DNA of 64,000 bases from Cylicocyclus nassatus (taxonomy: Eukaryota; Nematoda; Chromadorea; Rhabditida; Strongylidae). Positions 8,358-21,074 of the stretch are shown piece by piece (the first letter of the stretch is position 1; the number at the start of each line of letters is the position of its first letter). The notes under the pieces were generated by a model. The model searched no databases. It worked only from the letters and a program-made list of their open reading frames with translations, and was not told where the DNA came from. The DNA is taken from positions 58,201,823-58,265,822 of the forward strand of contig CATQJL010000112.1 in assembly GCA_958299035.1 (NCBI GenBank), written 5' to 3'. The translations under genes were made by a program, and so were the position numbers.

Positions 8358-9989
8358 TGACATATTTTCGCCACATTCATGTACGCTTCTTTTGATAACT
8401 GCTAAATTTCTCCATCCATCATTTCTATCTGCCCAAAGTTGGGCTATTTCTCAAAAAATGTAATGTAAAATTCTGGAAATACTTGAGAAAAATGCAAATG
8501 GAGCAAATCTCGGACTAAACGGCAGCATTTTTAGATTTTTTTATGTTGTTTTCAGCTTCAAAAAATTATATTCGTAGGTCTCGATCTTTGACAAAGTCAT
8601 GAAACACGCGGCTGCAGCAAAAACGTGAAAGCTTTCGATGTTTCTGCGAATTGAAACTTGATTGTTAATAGGCATTATTTGGCAACATAAGCAAGTTTGA
8701 TTTGCTTTCAAGAATCAGCTTTTCAGATTTCGGTATTCTTACTGGCAAACGTGATCGAAAAACCACGCTTTTCCTCCAAGCAAATAATTATTACGGACTT
8801 AATAAACGTAGCCCATGTGATTCAAAATGGATTAGCCAAGGGTTTGCTCACATAACAGCTAAAAGCGCTTACTGAATATATTGAATAAAAAAACTTCAAA
8901 ATCCAGGAAAGATTTGGCGTTACTGTTGAGGCTCAAAAATCCATGGTGATAACATCGCAAAGACAGCATAGATCAGAGAGCAAATATAGCATTGAGAAAG
9001 AGGATAAAAGTCTGAATCGATCGTTACCTACATTGTTTAGTGTTCCTTCATACTACGTGCTGCGGCAGACTGCCGCGTCCTGTGGCGTAGCATGAAGGAA
9101 CCCTTATACGTCTGTCCCGATCCCATCCAGGCCAAAATTGGCATGGCGGGAGTTCGCGTCGTTAGGGTTTCGCGGTCACGCCCACGGCCTGCTTCTCTGC
9201 TCTCCCCGCAATCCTTTTGTTTTCTCCGACGGCGCGCATATGCAGCGCAGACCGCTAGCGCTGCGAGCGCGCAAATTTACACCGACGGTTTGGCCTGATC
9301 TCGATTGGAGCGGACTGTAGACTGACGTTCTGTGAGTTTCAGTGAGCGATGAAAAAAACCGTCATTGTCAGAACTTTTTGGGACAACCTAATATCTATCG
9401 ATTTAGAGGTTTTGCTTTGCCACTATCACGAAGTTCATGCTTTTGTAATTACTCAGAAAGATTGCCATTCTGTTACGAAGGTGCCATTCTGTTACGAAGG
9501 CACTAGTGAATGCGAGCTGGAAATGTGTAGCCGGTTGGGACTAGATTTGATCAAGGGGAACGCGATCATCTTTAGGCAATTTCGTTTGACTGTAAATACG
9601 CAAACTTTCCTTTTGAATAACTTTTTATAAACCGCAGTGGAACAGTGATATATTCTGGAGATATAGTTCCTCCCCTAGCGAAAATTCAAGATTGAAATTT
9701 GTAACTAAACTCACTTTGGTAATCTCGTTTTCATTCAAAGTGGGTGTATCGCCGCAACGCTGCGATCTTCCCTCGAGGTTGTTGCATTTAATCTATGGTT
9801 ACTGCAACGCCGCGGCAACGCGGAGAAAACGTTATCACATAACAGACTTTCCGCTCAACCTTTTCTTAAAATATGCAATGTTTATCGTGCAAAAGATCAG
9901 TGTACTGGAAAGCCGCTAGCCGAGCAAGCATGGACAGAGTAATACATTCCGTTTTCCTCTTCAAATACTTCGATATGTTATTGCTCTCA
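8358..9989. repeat. array spacer 1
   Basis: 1632 bp. Distinguished from the other spacers by TTATCACATAAC near 9833 (others TTATCTCATAAC). Contents are described at spacer 2. Open frames of 60-93 codons recur in every spacer but have no recognisable domain. Confidence 0.85.
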
Positions 9990-10945
9990 TCTTATATATA
10001 AAGCTGAATGTCTGTTTGTCTGTCTGTATGTCTGTCTGTATGTCTGTCTGTATGTCTGTGTGTACGTATGTTCCGAATAGAAAATTCCATTTCTGAACCG
10101 ATCCGGACCAAACTTGGCACACATACACTACGGGCCCCGGCGGGTGTCATAGGCTACTTTTCGTCATCGACCGATATCGATTTTATCGATTTTTATCGAT
10201 TTTTTTGCTGAGTTCACCTACGGGGCTGGGAGTTGGCACAGGGGGGTAATCGAGCATGGGGATTCCGAATACAATATTGGTTTTCAGGATTATCGATTAC
10301 TTTTATCGATTTTATCGATTTTTTTGCAAAGTTTGAGCTACGGGGCTGGGAGTTGGCACAGGGGGGTAATCGAGCATGGGGATTCCGAATACAATATTGG
10401 TTTTCAGGATTATCGATTACTTTTATCGATTTTATCGATTTTTTTGCAAAGTTTGAGCTAGGGGGCTGGGAGTTGGCACAGGGGGGTAATCGAGCATGCT
10501 GATCATCCCCAAGGGGGGGTGATCAGCATGCTCGATTACACCCCTGTGCCAAATTCCAGCCCCCTAGCTCAAATTTTCAAAAAATCGATAAAATCGATAA
10601 AAGTAATGGACGATCCTGAAAACTAATATTGTGTTCGTAATCAGCATGCTCGATTACCCCCCTGTGCAAAATCCCAGCCTCGCATGTCAAAATTTACAAA
10701 AAATCGATAAAAACAATAAAAGTAATCGATAATTCTGAAAACTAATATTGTATTCGGAATCCCCATGCTCACTTCCCCCTGTGCCAATTCCTAGCCCTGT
10801 AGGTGAACTCTGCAAAAAAATCGATAAAAATCGGTAAAATCGACATCGATCGATAACGAGAGGTGGACTGTGACACCCGCCGGGGCCCGAAGTGTATGTG
10901 TGCCAAGTTTGGTCCGGATACGGCGGAGCCGGGTAAGCCAGCTAG
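9990..10945 (+). mobile_element. Helitron-like element copy 2 (recombinant)
   Basis: Three left-arm sub-repeats and a G run of 7. The 5' half carries the interrupted TGTCTGTATGTC run and CACTACGGG, as in copy 8. The 3' half ends GATAACGAGAGGTGGACTGT, as in copy 1. The element is an almost complete fold-back. The left part GGACCAAACTTGGCACACAT and the right part ATGTGTGCCAAGTTTGGTCC pair, as do the ATCGAT-rich sub-repeats. Confidence 0.8.
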
Positions 10946-11979
10946 TGACATATTTTCGCCACATTCATGTACGCTTCTTTTGATAACTGCTAAATTTCTC
11001 CATCCATCATTTCTATCTGCCCAAAGTTGGGCTATTTCTCAAAAAATGTAATGTAAAATTCTGGAAATACTTGAGAAAAATGCAAGTGGAGCAAATCTCG
11101 GACTAAACGGCAGCATTTTTAGATTTTTTTATGTTGTTTTCAGCTTCAAAAAATTATATTCGTAGGTCTCGATCTTTGACAAAGTCATGAAACACGCGGC
11201 TGCAGCAAAAACGTGAATGCTTTCGATGTTTCTGCGAATTGAAACTTGATTGTTAATAGGCATTATTTGGCAACATAAGCAAGTTTGATTTGCTTTCAAG
11301 AATCAGCTTTTCAGATTTCGGTATTCTTACTGGCAAACGTGATCGAAAAACCACGCTTTTCCTCCAAGCAAATAATTATTACGGACTTAATAAACGTAGC
11401 CCATGTGATTCAAAATGGATTAGCCAAGGGTTTGCTCACATAACAGCTAAAAGCGCTTACTGAATATATTGAATAAAAAAACTTCAAAATCCAGGAAAGA
11501 TTTGGCGTTACTGTTGAGGCTCAAAAATCCATGGTGATAACATCGCAAAGACAGCATAGATCAGAGAGCAAATATAGCATTGAGAAAGAGGATAAAAGTC
11601 TGAATCGATCGTTACCTACATTGTTTAGTGTTCCTTCATACTACGTGCTGCGGCAGACTGCCGCGTCCTGTGGCGTAGCATGAAGGAACCCTTATACGTC
11701 TGTCCCGATCCCATCCAGGCCAAAATTGGCATGGCGGGAGTTCGCGTCGTTAGGGTTTCGCGGTCACGCCCACGGCCTGCTTCTCTGCTCTCCCCGCAAT
11801 CCTTTTGTTTTCTCCGACGGCGCGCATATGCAGCGCAGACCGCTAGCGCTGCGAGCGCGCAAATTTACACCGACGGTTTGGCCTGATCTCGATTGGAGCG
11901 GACTGTAGACTGACGTTCTGTGAGTTTCAGTGAGCGATGAAAAAAACCGTCATTGTCAGAACTTTTTGGGACAACCTAA
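10946..11979. mobile_element. left-truncated mariner-like element (one per spacer)
   Basis: The right end reads GTTCTTTTTGGGACAACCTAA in sense with small differences; its inverse TTAGGTTGTCCC is a typical mariner terminus, and a TA follows at 11980-11981. The interior (GACAAAGTCATGAAACAC and onward) matches the element split by the LTR retrotransposon at 37166-37659 and 45451-45735. The left end is absent, because the segment starts immediately after the Helitron CTAG. The other six spacers carry the same segment at the same offset. Confidence 0.65.
11627..11910. repeat. hairpin plus GC-rich inverted-repeat segment (one per spacer)
   Basis: GTTCCTTCATACTACG pairs with CGTAGCATGAAGGAAC across a loop that itself contains GCGGCA/TGCCGC. 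The GC-rich stretch that follows has related inverted ends (CCATCCAGGCCAAAATTGG against CGGTTTGGCCTGATCTCGAT) and an inner GCAGCGC/GCGCTGC. It is probably a small MITE nested in the mariner-like element, since the relative at 45.7 kb lacks it. The hairpin copy in spacer 1 is at about 9039-9100. Confidence 0.5.
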
Positions 11980-12577
11980 TATCTATCGATTTAGAGGTTT
12001 TGCTTTGCCACTATCACGAAGTTCATGCTTTTGTAATTACTCAGAAAGATTGCCATTCTGTTACGAAGGTGCCATTCTGTTACGAAGGCACTAGTGAATG
12101 CGAGCTGGAAATGTGTAGCCGGTTGGGACTAGATTTGATCAAGGGGAACGCGATCATCTTTAGGCAATTTCGTTTGACTGTAAATACGCAAACTTTCCTT
12201 TTGAATAACTTTTTATAAACCGCAGTGGAACAGTGATATATTCTGGAGATATAGTTCCTCCCCTAGCGAAAATTCAAGATTGAAATTTGTAACTAAACTC
12301 ACTTTGGTAATCTCGTTTTCATTCAAAGTGGGTGTATCGCCGCAACGCTGCGATCTTCCCTCGAGGTTGTTGCATTTAATCTATGGTTACTGCAACGCCG
12401 CGGCAACGCGGAGAAAACGTTATCTCATAACAGACTTTCCGCTCAACCTTTTCTTAAAATATGCAATGTTTATCGTGCAAAAGATCAGTGTACTGGAAAG
12501 CCGCTAGCCGAGCAAGCATGGACAGAGTAATACATTCCGTTTTCCTCTTCAAATACTTCGATATGTTATTGCTCTCA

Positions 12578-13533
12578 TCTTATATATAAAGCTGAATGTC
12601 TGTTTGTCTGTCTGTATGTCTGTCTGTATGTCTGTCTGTATGTCTGTGTGTACGTATGTTCCGAATAGAAAATTCCATTTCTGAACCGATCCGGACCAAA
12701 CTTGGCACACATACACTACGGGCCCCGGCGGGTGTCATAGGCTACTTTTCGTCATCGACCGATATCGATTTTATCGATTTTTATCGATTTTTTTGCTGAG
12801 TTCACCTACGGGGCTGGGAGTTGGCACAGGGGGGTAATCGAGCATGGGGATTCCGAATACAATATTGGTTTTCAGGATTATCGATTACTTTTATCGATTT
12901 TATCGATTTTTTTGCAAAGTTTGAGCTACGGGGCTGGGAGTTGGCACAGGGGGGTAATCGAGCATGGGGATTCCGAATACAATATTGGTTTTCAGGATTA
13001 TCGATTACTTTTATCGATTTTATCGATTTTTTTGCAAAGTTTGAGCTAGGGGGCTGGGAGTTGGCACAGGGGGGTAATCGAGCATGCTGATCATCCCCAA
13101 GGGGGGGTGATCAGCATGCTCGATTACACCCCTGTGCCAAATTCCAGCCCCCTAGCTCAAATTTTCAAAAAATCGATAAAATCGATAAAAGTAATGGACG
13201 ATCCTGAAAACTAATATTGTGTTCGTAATCAGCATGCTCGATTACCCCCCTGTGCAAAATCCCAGCCTCGCATGTCAAAATTTACAAAAAATCGATAAAA
13301 ACAATAAAAGTAATCGATAATTCTGAAAACTAATATTGTATTCGGAATCCCCATGCTCACTTCCCCCTGTGCCAATTCCTAGCCCTGTAGGTGAACTCTG
13401 CAAAAAAATCGATAAAAATCGGTAAAATCGACATCGATCGATAACGAGAGGTGGACTGTGACACCCGCCGGGGCCCGAAGTGTATGTGTGCCAAGTTTGG
13501 TCCGGATACGGCGGAGCCGGGTAAGCCAGCTAG
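12578..13533 (+). mobile_element. Helitron-like element copy 3 (recombinant)
   Basis: Same length (956 bp), G run (7) and sub-repeat number as copy 2, so this pair probably comes from the latest duplication step. Confidence 0.8.
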
Positions 13534-15165
13534 TGACATATTTTCGCCACATTCATGTACGCTTCTTTTGATAACTGCTAAATTTCTCCATCCATCATTT
13601 CTATCTGCCCAAAGTTGGGCTATTTCTCAAAAAATGTAATGTAAAATTCTGGAAATACTTGAGAAAAATGCAAGTGGAGCAAATCTCGGACTAAACGGCA
13701 GCATTTTTAGATTTTTTAATGTTGTTTTCAGCTTCAAAAAATTATATTCGTAGGTCTCGATCTTTGACAAAGTCATGAAACACGCGGCTGCAGCAAAAAC
13801 GTGAAAGCTTTCGATGTTTCTGCGAATTGAAACTTGATTGTTAATAGGCATTATTTGGCAACATAAGCAAGTTTGATTTGCTTTCAAGAATCAGCTTTTC
13901 AGATTTCGGTATTCTTACTGGCAAACGTGATCGAAAAACCACGCTTTTCCTCCAAGCAAATAATTATTACGGACTTAATAAACGTAGCCCATGTGATTCA
14001 AAATGGATTAGCCAAGGGTTTGCTCACATAACAGCTAAAAGCGCTTACTGAATATATTGAATAAAAAAACTTCAAAATCCAGGAAAGATTTGGCGTTACT
14101 GTTGAGGCTCAAAAATCCATGGTGATAACATCGCAAAGACAGCATAGATCAGAGAGCAAATATAGCATTGAGAAAGAGGATAAAAGTCTGAATCGATCGT
14201 TACCTACATTGTTTAGTGTTCCTTCATACTACGTGCTGCGGCAGACTGCCGCGTCCTGTGGCGTAGCATGAAGGAACCCTTATACGTCTGTCCCGATCCC
14301 ATCCAGGCCAAAATTGGCATGGCGGGAGTTCGCGTCGTTAGGGTTTCGCGGTCACGCCCACGGCCTGCTTCTCTGCTCTCCCCGCAATCCTTTTGTTTTC
14401 TCCGACGGCGCGCATATGCAGCGCAGACCGCTAGCGCTGCGAGCGCGCAAATTTACACCGACGGTTTGGCCTGATCTCGATTGGAGCGGACTGTAGACTG
14501 ACGTTCTGTGAGTTTCAGTGAGCGATGAAAAAAACCGTCATTGTCAGAACTTTTTGGGACAACCTAATATCTATCGATTTAGAGGTTTTGCTTTGCCACT
14601 ATCACGAAGTTCATGCTTTTGTAATTACTCAGAAAGATTGCCATTCTGTTACGAAGGTGCCATTCTGTTACGAAGGCACTAGTGAATGCGAGCTGGAAAT
14701 GTGTAGCCGGTTGGGACTAGATTTGATCAAGGGGAACGCGATCATCTTTAGGCAATTTCGTTTGACTGTAAATACGCAAACTTTCCTTTTGAATAACTTT
14801 TTATAAACCGCAGTGGAACAGTGATATATTCTGGAGATATAGTTCCTCCCCTAGCGAAAATTCAAGATTGAAATTTGTAACTAAACTCACTTTGGTAATC
14901 TCGTTTTCATTCAAAGTGGGTGTATCGCCGCAACGCTGCGATCTTCCCTCGAGGTTGTTGCATTAAATCTATGGTTACTGCAACGCCGCGGCAACGCGGA
15001 GAAAACGTTATCTCATAACAGACTTTCCGCTCAACCTTTTCTTAAAATATGCAATGTTTATCGTGCAAAAGATCAGTGTACTGGAAAGCCGCTAGCCGAG
15101 CAAGCATGGACAGAGTAATACATTCCGTTTTCCTCTTCAAATACTTCGATATGTTATTGCTCTCA
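13534..15165. repeat. array spacer 3
   Basis: 1632 bp. Unique changes are GATTTTTTAATG near 13711 and GCATTAAATC near 14961. It shares CAAGTGGAGC with spacers 2 and 7. Confidence 0.85.
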
Positions 15166-16006
15166 TCTTATATATAAAGCTGAATGTCTGTTTGTCTGTC
15201 TGTATGTCTGTCTGTATGTCTGTCTGTATGTCTGTGTGTACGTATGTTCCGAATAGAAAATTCCATTTCTGAACCGATCCGGACCAAACTTGGCACACAT
15301 ACACTACGGGCCCCGGCGGGTGTCATAGGCTACTTTTCGTCATCGACCGATATCGATTTTATCGATTTTTATCGATTTTTTTGCTGAGTTCACCTACGGG
15401 GCTGGGAGTTGGCACAGGGGGGTAATCGAGCATGGGGATTCCGAATACAATATTGGTTTTCAGGATTATCGATTACTTTTATCGATTTTATCGATTTTTT
15501 TGCAAAGTTTGAGCTAGGGGGCTGGGAGTTGGCACAGGGGGGTAATCGAGCATGCTGATCATCCCCAAGGGGGGGGGGGGTGATCAGCATGCTCGATTAC
15601 ACCCCTGTGCCAAATTCCAGCCCCCTAGCTCAAATTTTCAAAAAATCGATAAAATCGATAAAAGTAATGGACGATCCTGAAAACTAATATTGTGTTCGTA
15701 ATCAGCATGCTCGATTACCCCCCTGTGCAAAATCCCAGCCTCGCATGTCAAAATTTACAAAAAATCGATAAAAACAATAAAAGTAATCGATAATTCTGAA
15801 AACTAATATTGTATTCGGAATCCCCATGCTCACTTCCCCCTGTGCCAATTCCTAGCCCTGTAGGTGAACTCTGCAAAAAAATCGATAAAAATCGGTAAAA
15901 TCGACATCGATCGATAACGAGAGGTGGACTGTGACACCCGCCGGGGCCCGAAGTGTATGTGTGCCAAGTTTGGTCCGGATACGGCGGAGCCGGGTAAGCC
16001 AGCTAG
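15166..16006 (+). mobile_element. Helitron-like element copy 4 (recombinant, short)
   Basis: 841 bp. One roughly 115-bp left-arm sub-repeat (GGGGCTGGGAGTTGGCACAG unit) is missing compared with copies 2 and 3. G run of 12. Confidence 0.8.
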
Positions 16007-17638
16007 TGACATATTTTCGCCACATTCATGTACGCTTCTTTTGATAACTGCTAAATTTCTCCATCCATCATTTCTATCTGCCCAAAGTTGGGCTATTTCT
16101 CAAAAAATGTAATGTAAAATTCTGGAAATACTTGAGAAAAATGCAAATGGAGCAAATCTCGGACTAAACGGCAGCATTTTTAGATTTTTTTATGTTGTTT
16201 TCAGCTTCAAAAAATTATATTCGTAGGTCTCGATCTTTGACAAAGTCATGAAACACGCGGCTGCAGCAAAAACGTGAAAGCTTTCGATGTTTCTGCGAAT
16301 TGAAACTTGATTGTTAATAGGCATTATTTGGCAACATAAGCAAGTTTGATTTGCTTTCAAGAATCAGCTTTTCAGATTTCGGTATTCTTACTGGCAAACG
16401 TGATCGAAAAACCACGCTTTTCCTCCAAGCAAATAATTATTACGGACTTAATAAACGTAGCCCATGTGATTCAAAATGGATTAGCCAAGGGTTTGCTCAC
16501 ATAACAGCTAAAAGCGCTTACTGAATATATTGAATAAAAAAACTTCAAAATCCAGGAAAGATTTGGCGTTACTGTTGAGGCTCAAAAATCCATGGTGATA
16601 ACATCGCAAAGACAGCATAGATCAGAGAGCAAATATAGCATTGAGAAAGAGGATAAAAGTCTGAATCGATCGTTACCTACATTGTTTAGTGTTCCTTCAT
16701 ACTACGTGCTGCGGCAGACTGCCGCGTCCTGTGGCGTAGCATGAAGGAACCCTTATACGTCTGTCCCGATCCCATCCAGGCCAAAATTGGCATGGCGGGA
16801 GTTCGCGTCGTTAGGGTTTCGCGGTCACGCCCACGGCCTGCTTCTCTGCTCTCCCCGCAATCCTTTTGTTTTCTCCGACGGCGCGCATATGCAGCGCAGA
16901 CCGCTAGCGCTGCGAGCGCGCAAATTTACACCGACGGTTTGGCCTGATCTCGATTGGAGCGGACTGTAGACTGACGTTCTGTGAGTTTCAGTGAGCGATG
17001 AAAAAAACCGTCATTGTCAGAACTTTTTGGGACAACCTAATATCTATCGATTTAGAGGTTTTGCTTTGCCACTATCACGAAGTTCATGCTTTTGTAATTA
17101 CTCAGAAAGATTGCCATTCTGTTACGAAGGTGCCATTCTGTTACGAAGGCACTAGTGAATGCGAGCTGGAAATGTGTAGCCGGTTGGGACTAGATTTGAT
17201 CAAGGGGAACGCGATCATCTTTAGGCAATTTCGTTTGACTGTAAATACGCAAACTTTCCTTTTGAATAACTTTTTATAAACCGCAGTGGAACAGTGATAT
17301 ATTCTGGAGATATAGTTCCTCCCCTAGCGAAAATTCAAGATTGAAATTTGTAACTAAACTCACTTTGGTAATCTCGTTTTCATTCAAAGTGGGTGTATCG
17401 CCGCAACGCTGCGATCTTCCCTCGAGGTTGTTGCATTTAATCTATGGTTACTGCAACGCCGCGGCAACGCGGAGAAAACGTTATCTCATAACAGACTTTC
17501 CGCTCAACCTTTTCTTAAAATATGCAATGTTTATCGTGCAAAAGATCAGTGTACTGGAAAGCCGCTAGCCGAGCAAGCATGGACAGAGTAATACATTCCG
17601 TTTTCCTCTTCAAATACTTCGATATGTTATTGCTCTCA
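16007..17638. repeat. array spacer 4
   Basis: 1632 bp. Carries CAAATGGAGC, as in spacers 1, 5 and 6. I found no private base change by eye. Confidence 0.85.
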
Positions 17639-18600
17639 TCTTATATATAAAGCTGAATGTCTGTTTGTCTGTCTGTATGTCTGTCTGTATGTCTGTCTGT
17701 ATGTCTGTGTGTACGTATGTTCCGAATAGAAAATTCCATTTCTGAACCGATCCGGACCAAACTTGGCACACATACACTACGGGCCCCGGCGGGTGTCATA
17801 GGCTACTTTTCGTCATCGACCGATATCGATTTTATCGATTTTTATCGATTTTTTTGCTGAGTTCACCTACGGGGCTGGGAGTTGGCACAGGGGGGTAATC
17901 GAGCATGGGGATTCCGAATACAATATTGGTTTTCAGGATTATCGATTACTTTTATCGATTTTATCGATTTTTTTGCAAAGTTTGAGCTACGGGGCTGGGA
18001 GTTGGCACAGGGGGGTAATCGAGCATGGGGATTCCGAATACAATATTGGTTTTCAGGATTATCGATTACTTTTATCGATTTTATCGATTTTTTTGCAAAG
18101 TTTGAGCTAGGGGGCTGGGAGTTGGCACAGGGGGGTAATCGAGCATGCTGATCATCCCCAAGGGGGGGGGGGGGTGATCAGCATGCTCGATTACACCCCT
18201 GTGCCAAATTCCAGCCCCCTAGCTCAAATTTTCAAAAAATCGATAAAATCGATAAAAGTAATGGACGATCCTGAAAACTAATATTGTGTTCGTAATCAGC
18301 ATGCTCGATTACCCCCCTGTGCAAAATCCCAGCCTCGCATGTCAAAATTTACAAAAAATCGATAAAAACAATAAAAGTAATCGATAATTCTGAAAACTAA
18401 TATTGTATTCGGAATCCCCATGCTCACTTCCCCCTGTGCCAATTCCTAGCCCTGTAGGTGAACTCTGCAAAAAAATCGATAAAAATCGGTAAAATCGACA
18501 TCGATCGATAACGAGAGGTGGACTGTGACACCCGCCGGGGCCCGAAGTGTATGTGTGCCAAGTTTGGTCCGGATACGGCGGAGCCGGGTAAGCCAGCTAG
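17639..18600 (+). mobile_element. Helitron-like element copy 5 (recombinant)
   Basis: 962 bp with three sub-repeats and a G run of 13; otherwise like copies 2 and 3. Confidence 0.8.
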
Positions 18601-20232
18601 TGACATATTTTCGCCACATTCATGTACGCTTCTTTTGATAACTGCTAAATTTCTCCATCCATCATTTCTATCTGCCCAAAGTTGGGCTATTTCTCAAAAA
18701 ATGTAATGTAAAATTCTGGAAATACTTGAGAAAAATGCAAATGGAGCAAATCTCGGACTAAACGGCAGCATTTTTAGATTTTTTTATGTTGTTTTCAGCT
18801 TCAAAAAATTATATTCGTAGGTCTCGATCTTTGACAAAGTCATGAAACACGCGGCTGCAGCAAAAACGTGAAAGCTTTCGATGTTTCTGCGAATTGAAAC
18901 TTGATTGTTAATAGGCATTATTTGGCAACATAAGCAAGTTTGATTTGCTTTCAAGAATCAGCTTTTCAGATTTCGGTATTCTTACTGGCAAACGTGATCG
19001 AAAAACCACGCTTTTCCTCCAAGCAAATAATTATTACGGACTTAATAAACGTAGCCCATGTGATTCAAAATGGATTAGCCAAGGGTTTGCTCACATAACA
19101 GCTAAAAGCGCTTACTGAATATATTGAATAAAAAAACTTCAAAATCCAGGAAAGATTTGGCGTTACTGTTGAGGCTCAAAAATCCACGGTGATAACATCG
19201 CAAAGACAGCATAGATCAGAGAGCAAATATAGCATTGAGAAAGAGGATAAAAGTCTGAATCGATCGTTACCTACATTGTTTAGTGTTCCTTCATACTACG
19301 TGCTGCGGCAGACTGCCGCGTCCTGTGGCGTAGCATGAAGGAACCCTTATACGTCTGTCCCGATCCCATCCAGGCCAAAATTGGCATGGCGGGAGTTCGC
19401 GTCGTTAGGGTTTCGCGGTCACGCCCACGGCCTGCTTCTCTGCTCTCCCCGCAATCCTTTTGTTTTCTCCGACGGCGCGCATATGCAGCGCAGACCGCTA
19501 GCGCTGCGAGCGCGCAAATTTACACCGACGGTTTGGCCTGATCTCGATTGGAGCGGACTGTAGACTGACGTTCTGTGAGTTTCAGTGAGCGATGAAAAAA
19601 ACCGTCATTGTCAGAACTTTTTGGGACAACCTAATATCTATCGATTTAGAGGTTTTGCTTTGCCACTATCACGAAGTTCATGCTTTTGTAATTACTCAGA
19701 AAGATTGCCATTCTGTTACGAAGGTGCCATTCTGTTACGAAGGCACTAGTGAATGCGAGCTGGAAATGTGTAGCCGGTTGGGACTAGTTTTGATCAAGGG
19801 GAACGCGATCATCTTTAGGCAATTTCGTTTGACTGTAAATACGCAAACTTTCCTTTTGAATAACTTTTTATAAACCGCAGTGGAACAGTGATATATTCTG
19901 GAGATATAGTTCCTCCCCTAGCGAAAATTCAAGATTGAAATTTGTAACTAAACTCACTTTGGTAATCTCGTTTTCATTCAAAGTGGGTGTATCGCCGCAA
20001 CGCTGCGATCTTCCCTCGAGGTTGTTGCATTTAATCTATGGTTACTGCAACGCCGCGGCAACGCGGAGAAAACGTTATCTCATAACAGACTTTCCGCTCA
20101 ACCTTTTCTTAAAATATGCAATGTTTATCGTGCAAAAGATCAGTGTACTGGAAAGCCGCTAGCCGAGCAAGCATGGACAGAGTAATACATTCCGTTTTCC
20201 TCTTCAAATACTTCGATATGTTATTGCTCTCA
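18601..20232. repeat. array spacer 5
   Basis: 1632 bp. Private changes are CCACGGTGAT near 19187 and CTAGTTTTGATC near 19788; the second changes Asp to Val in the 93-codon frame. Confidence 0.85.
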
Positions 20233-21074
20233 TCTTATATATAAAGCTGAATGTCTGTTTGTCTGTCTGTATGTCTGTCTGTATGTCTGTCTGTATGTCT
20301 GTGTGTACGTATGTTCCGAATAGAAAATTTCATTTCTGAACCGATCCGGACCAAACTTGGCACACATACACTACGGGCCCCGGCGGGTGTCATAGGCTAC
20401 TTTTCGTCATCGACCGATATCGATTTTATCGATTTTTATCGATTTTTTTGCTGAGTTCACCTACGGGGCTGGGAGTTGGCACAGGGGGGTAATCGAGCAT
20501 GGGGATTCCGAATACAATATTGGTTTTCAGGATTATCGATTACTTTTATCGATTTTATCGATTTTTTTGCAAAGTTTGAGCTAGGGGGCTGGGAGTTGGC
20601 ACAGGGGGGTAATCGAGCATGCTGATCATCCCCAAGGGGGGGGGGGGGTGATCAGCATGCTCGATTACACCCCTGTGCCAAATTCCAGCCCCCTAGCTCA
20701 AATTTTCAAAAAATCGATAAAATCGATAAAAGTAATGGACGATCCTGAAAACTAATATTGTGTTCGTAATCAGCATGCTCGATTACCCCCCTGTGCAAAA
20801 TCCCAGCCTCGCATGTCAAAATTTACAAAAAATCGATAAAAACAATAAAAGTAATCGATAATTCTGAAAACTAATATTGTATTCGGAATCCCCATGCTCA
20901 CTTCCCCCTGTGCCAATTCCTAGCCCTGTAGGTGAACTCTGCAAAAAAATCGATAAAAATCGGTAAAATCGACATCGATCGATAACGAGAGGTGGACTGT
21001 GACACCCGCCGGGGCCCGAAGTGTATGTGTGCCAAGTTTGGTCCGGATACGGCGGAGCCGGGTAAGCCAGCTAG
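20233..21074 (+). mobile_element. Helitron-like element copy 6 (recombinant, short)
   Basis: 842 bp, two sub-repeats, G run of 13. Private change AAAATTTCATTTC near 20326. Confidence 0.8.

Larger units (their letters stand above)
10946..12577. repeat. array spacer 2
   Basis: 1632 bp; unique CGTGAATGC near 11214. The first 1034 bp are a truncated mariner-like element whose right TIR ends at 11979. It holds a nested hairpin and GC-rich segment (11627-11910). The remaining roughly 600 bp have no recognised feature except an 18-bp direct duplication, GCCATTCTGTTACGAAGG, near 12053-12088. No SL RNA, 5S rRNA or transposase is seen. Confidence 0.85.

Noticed and set aside
9349..9630. 93-codon frame repeated in every spacer as a conserved protein gene
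   Set aside because: It is conserved only because the whole spacer is recent tandem DNA. It crosses a mariner-like TIR, has no known domain, and one copy carries an Asp-to-Val change as expected for neutral DNA.
10946..12577. 5S rRNA or SL RNA gene within the spacer, as in usual nematode arrays
   Set aside because: I found neither the SL start GGTTTAATT nor a recognisable 5S sequence in the spacer.
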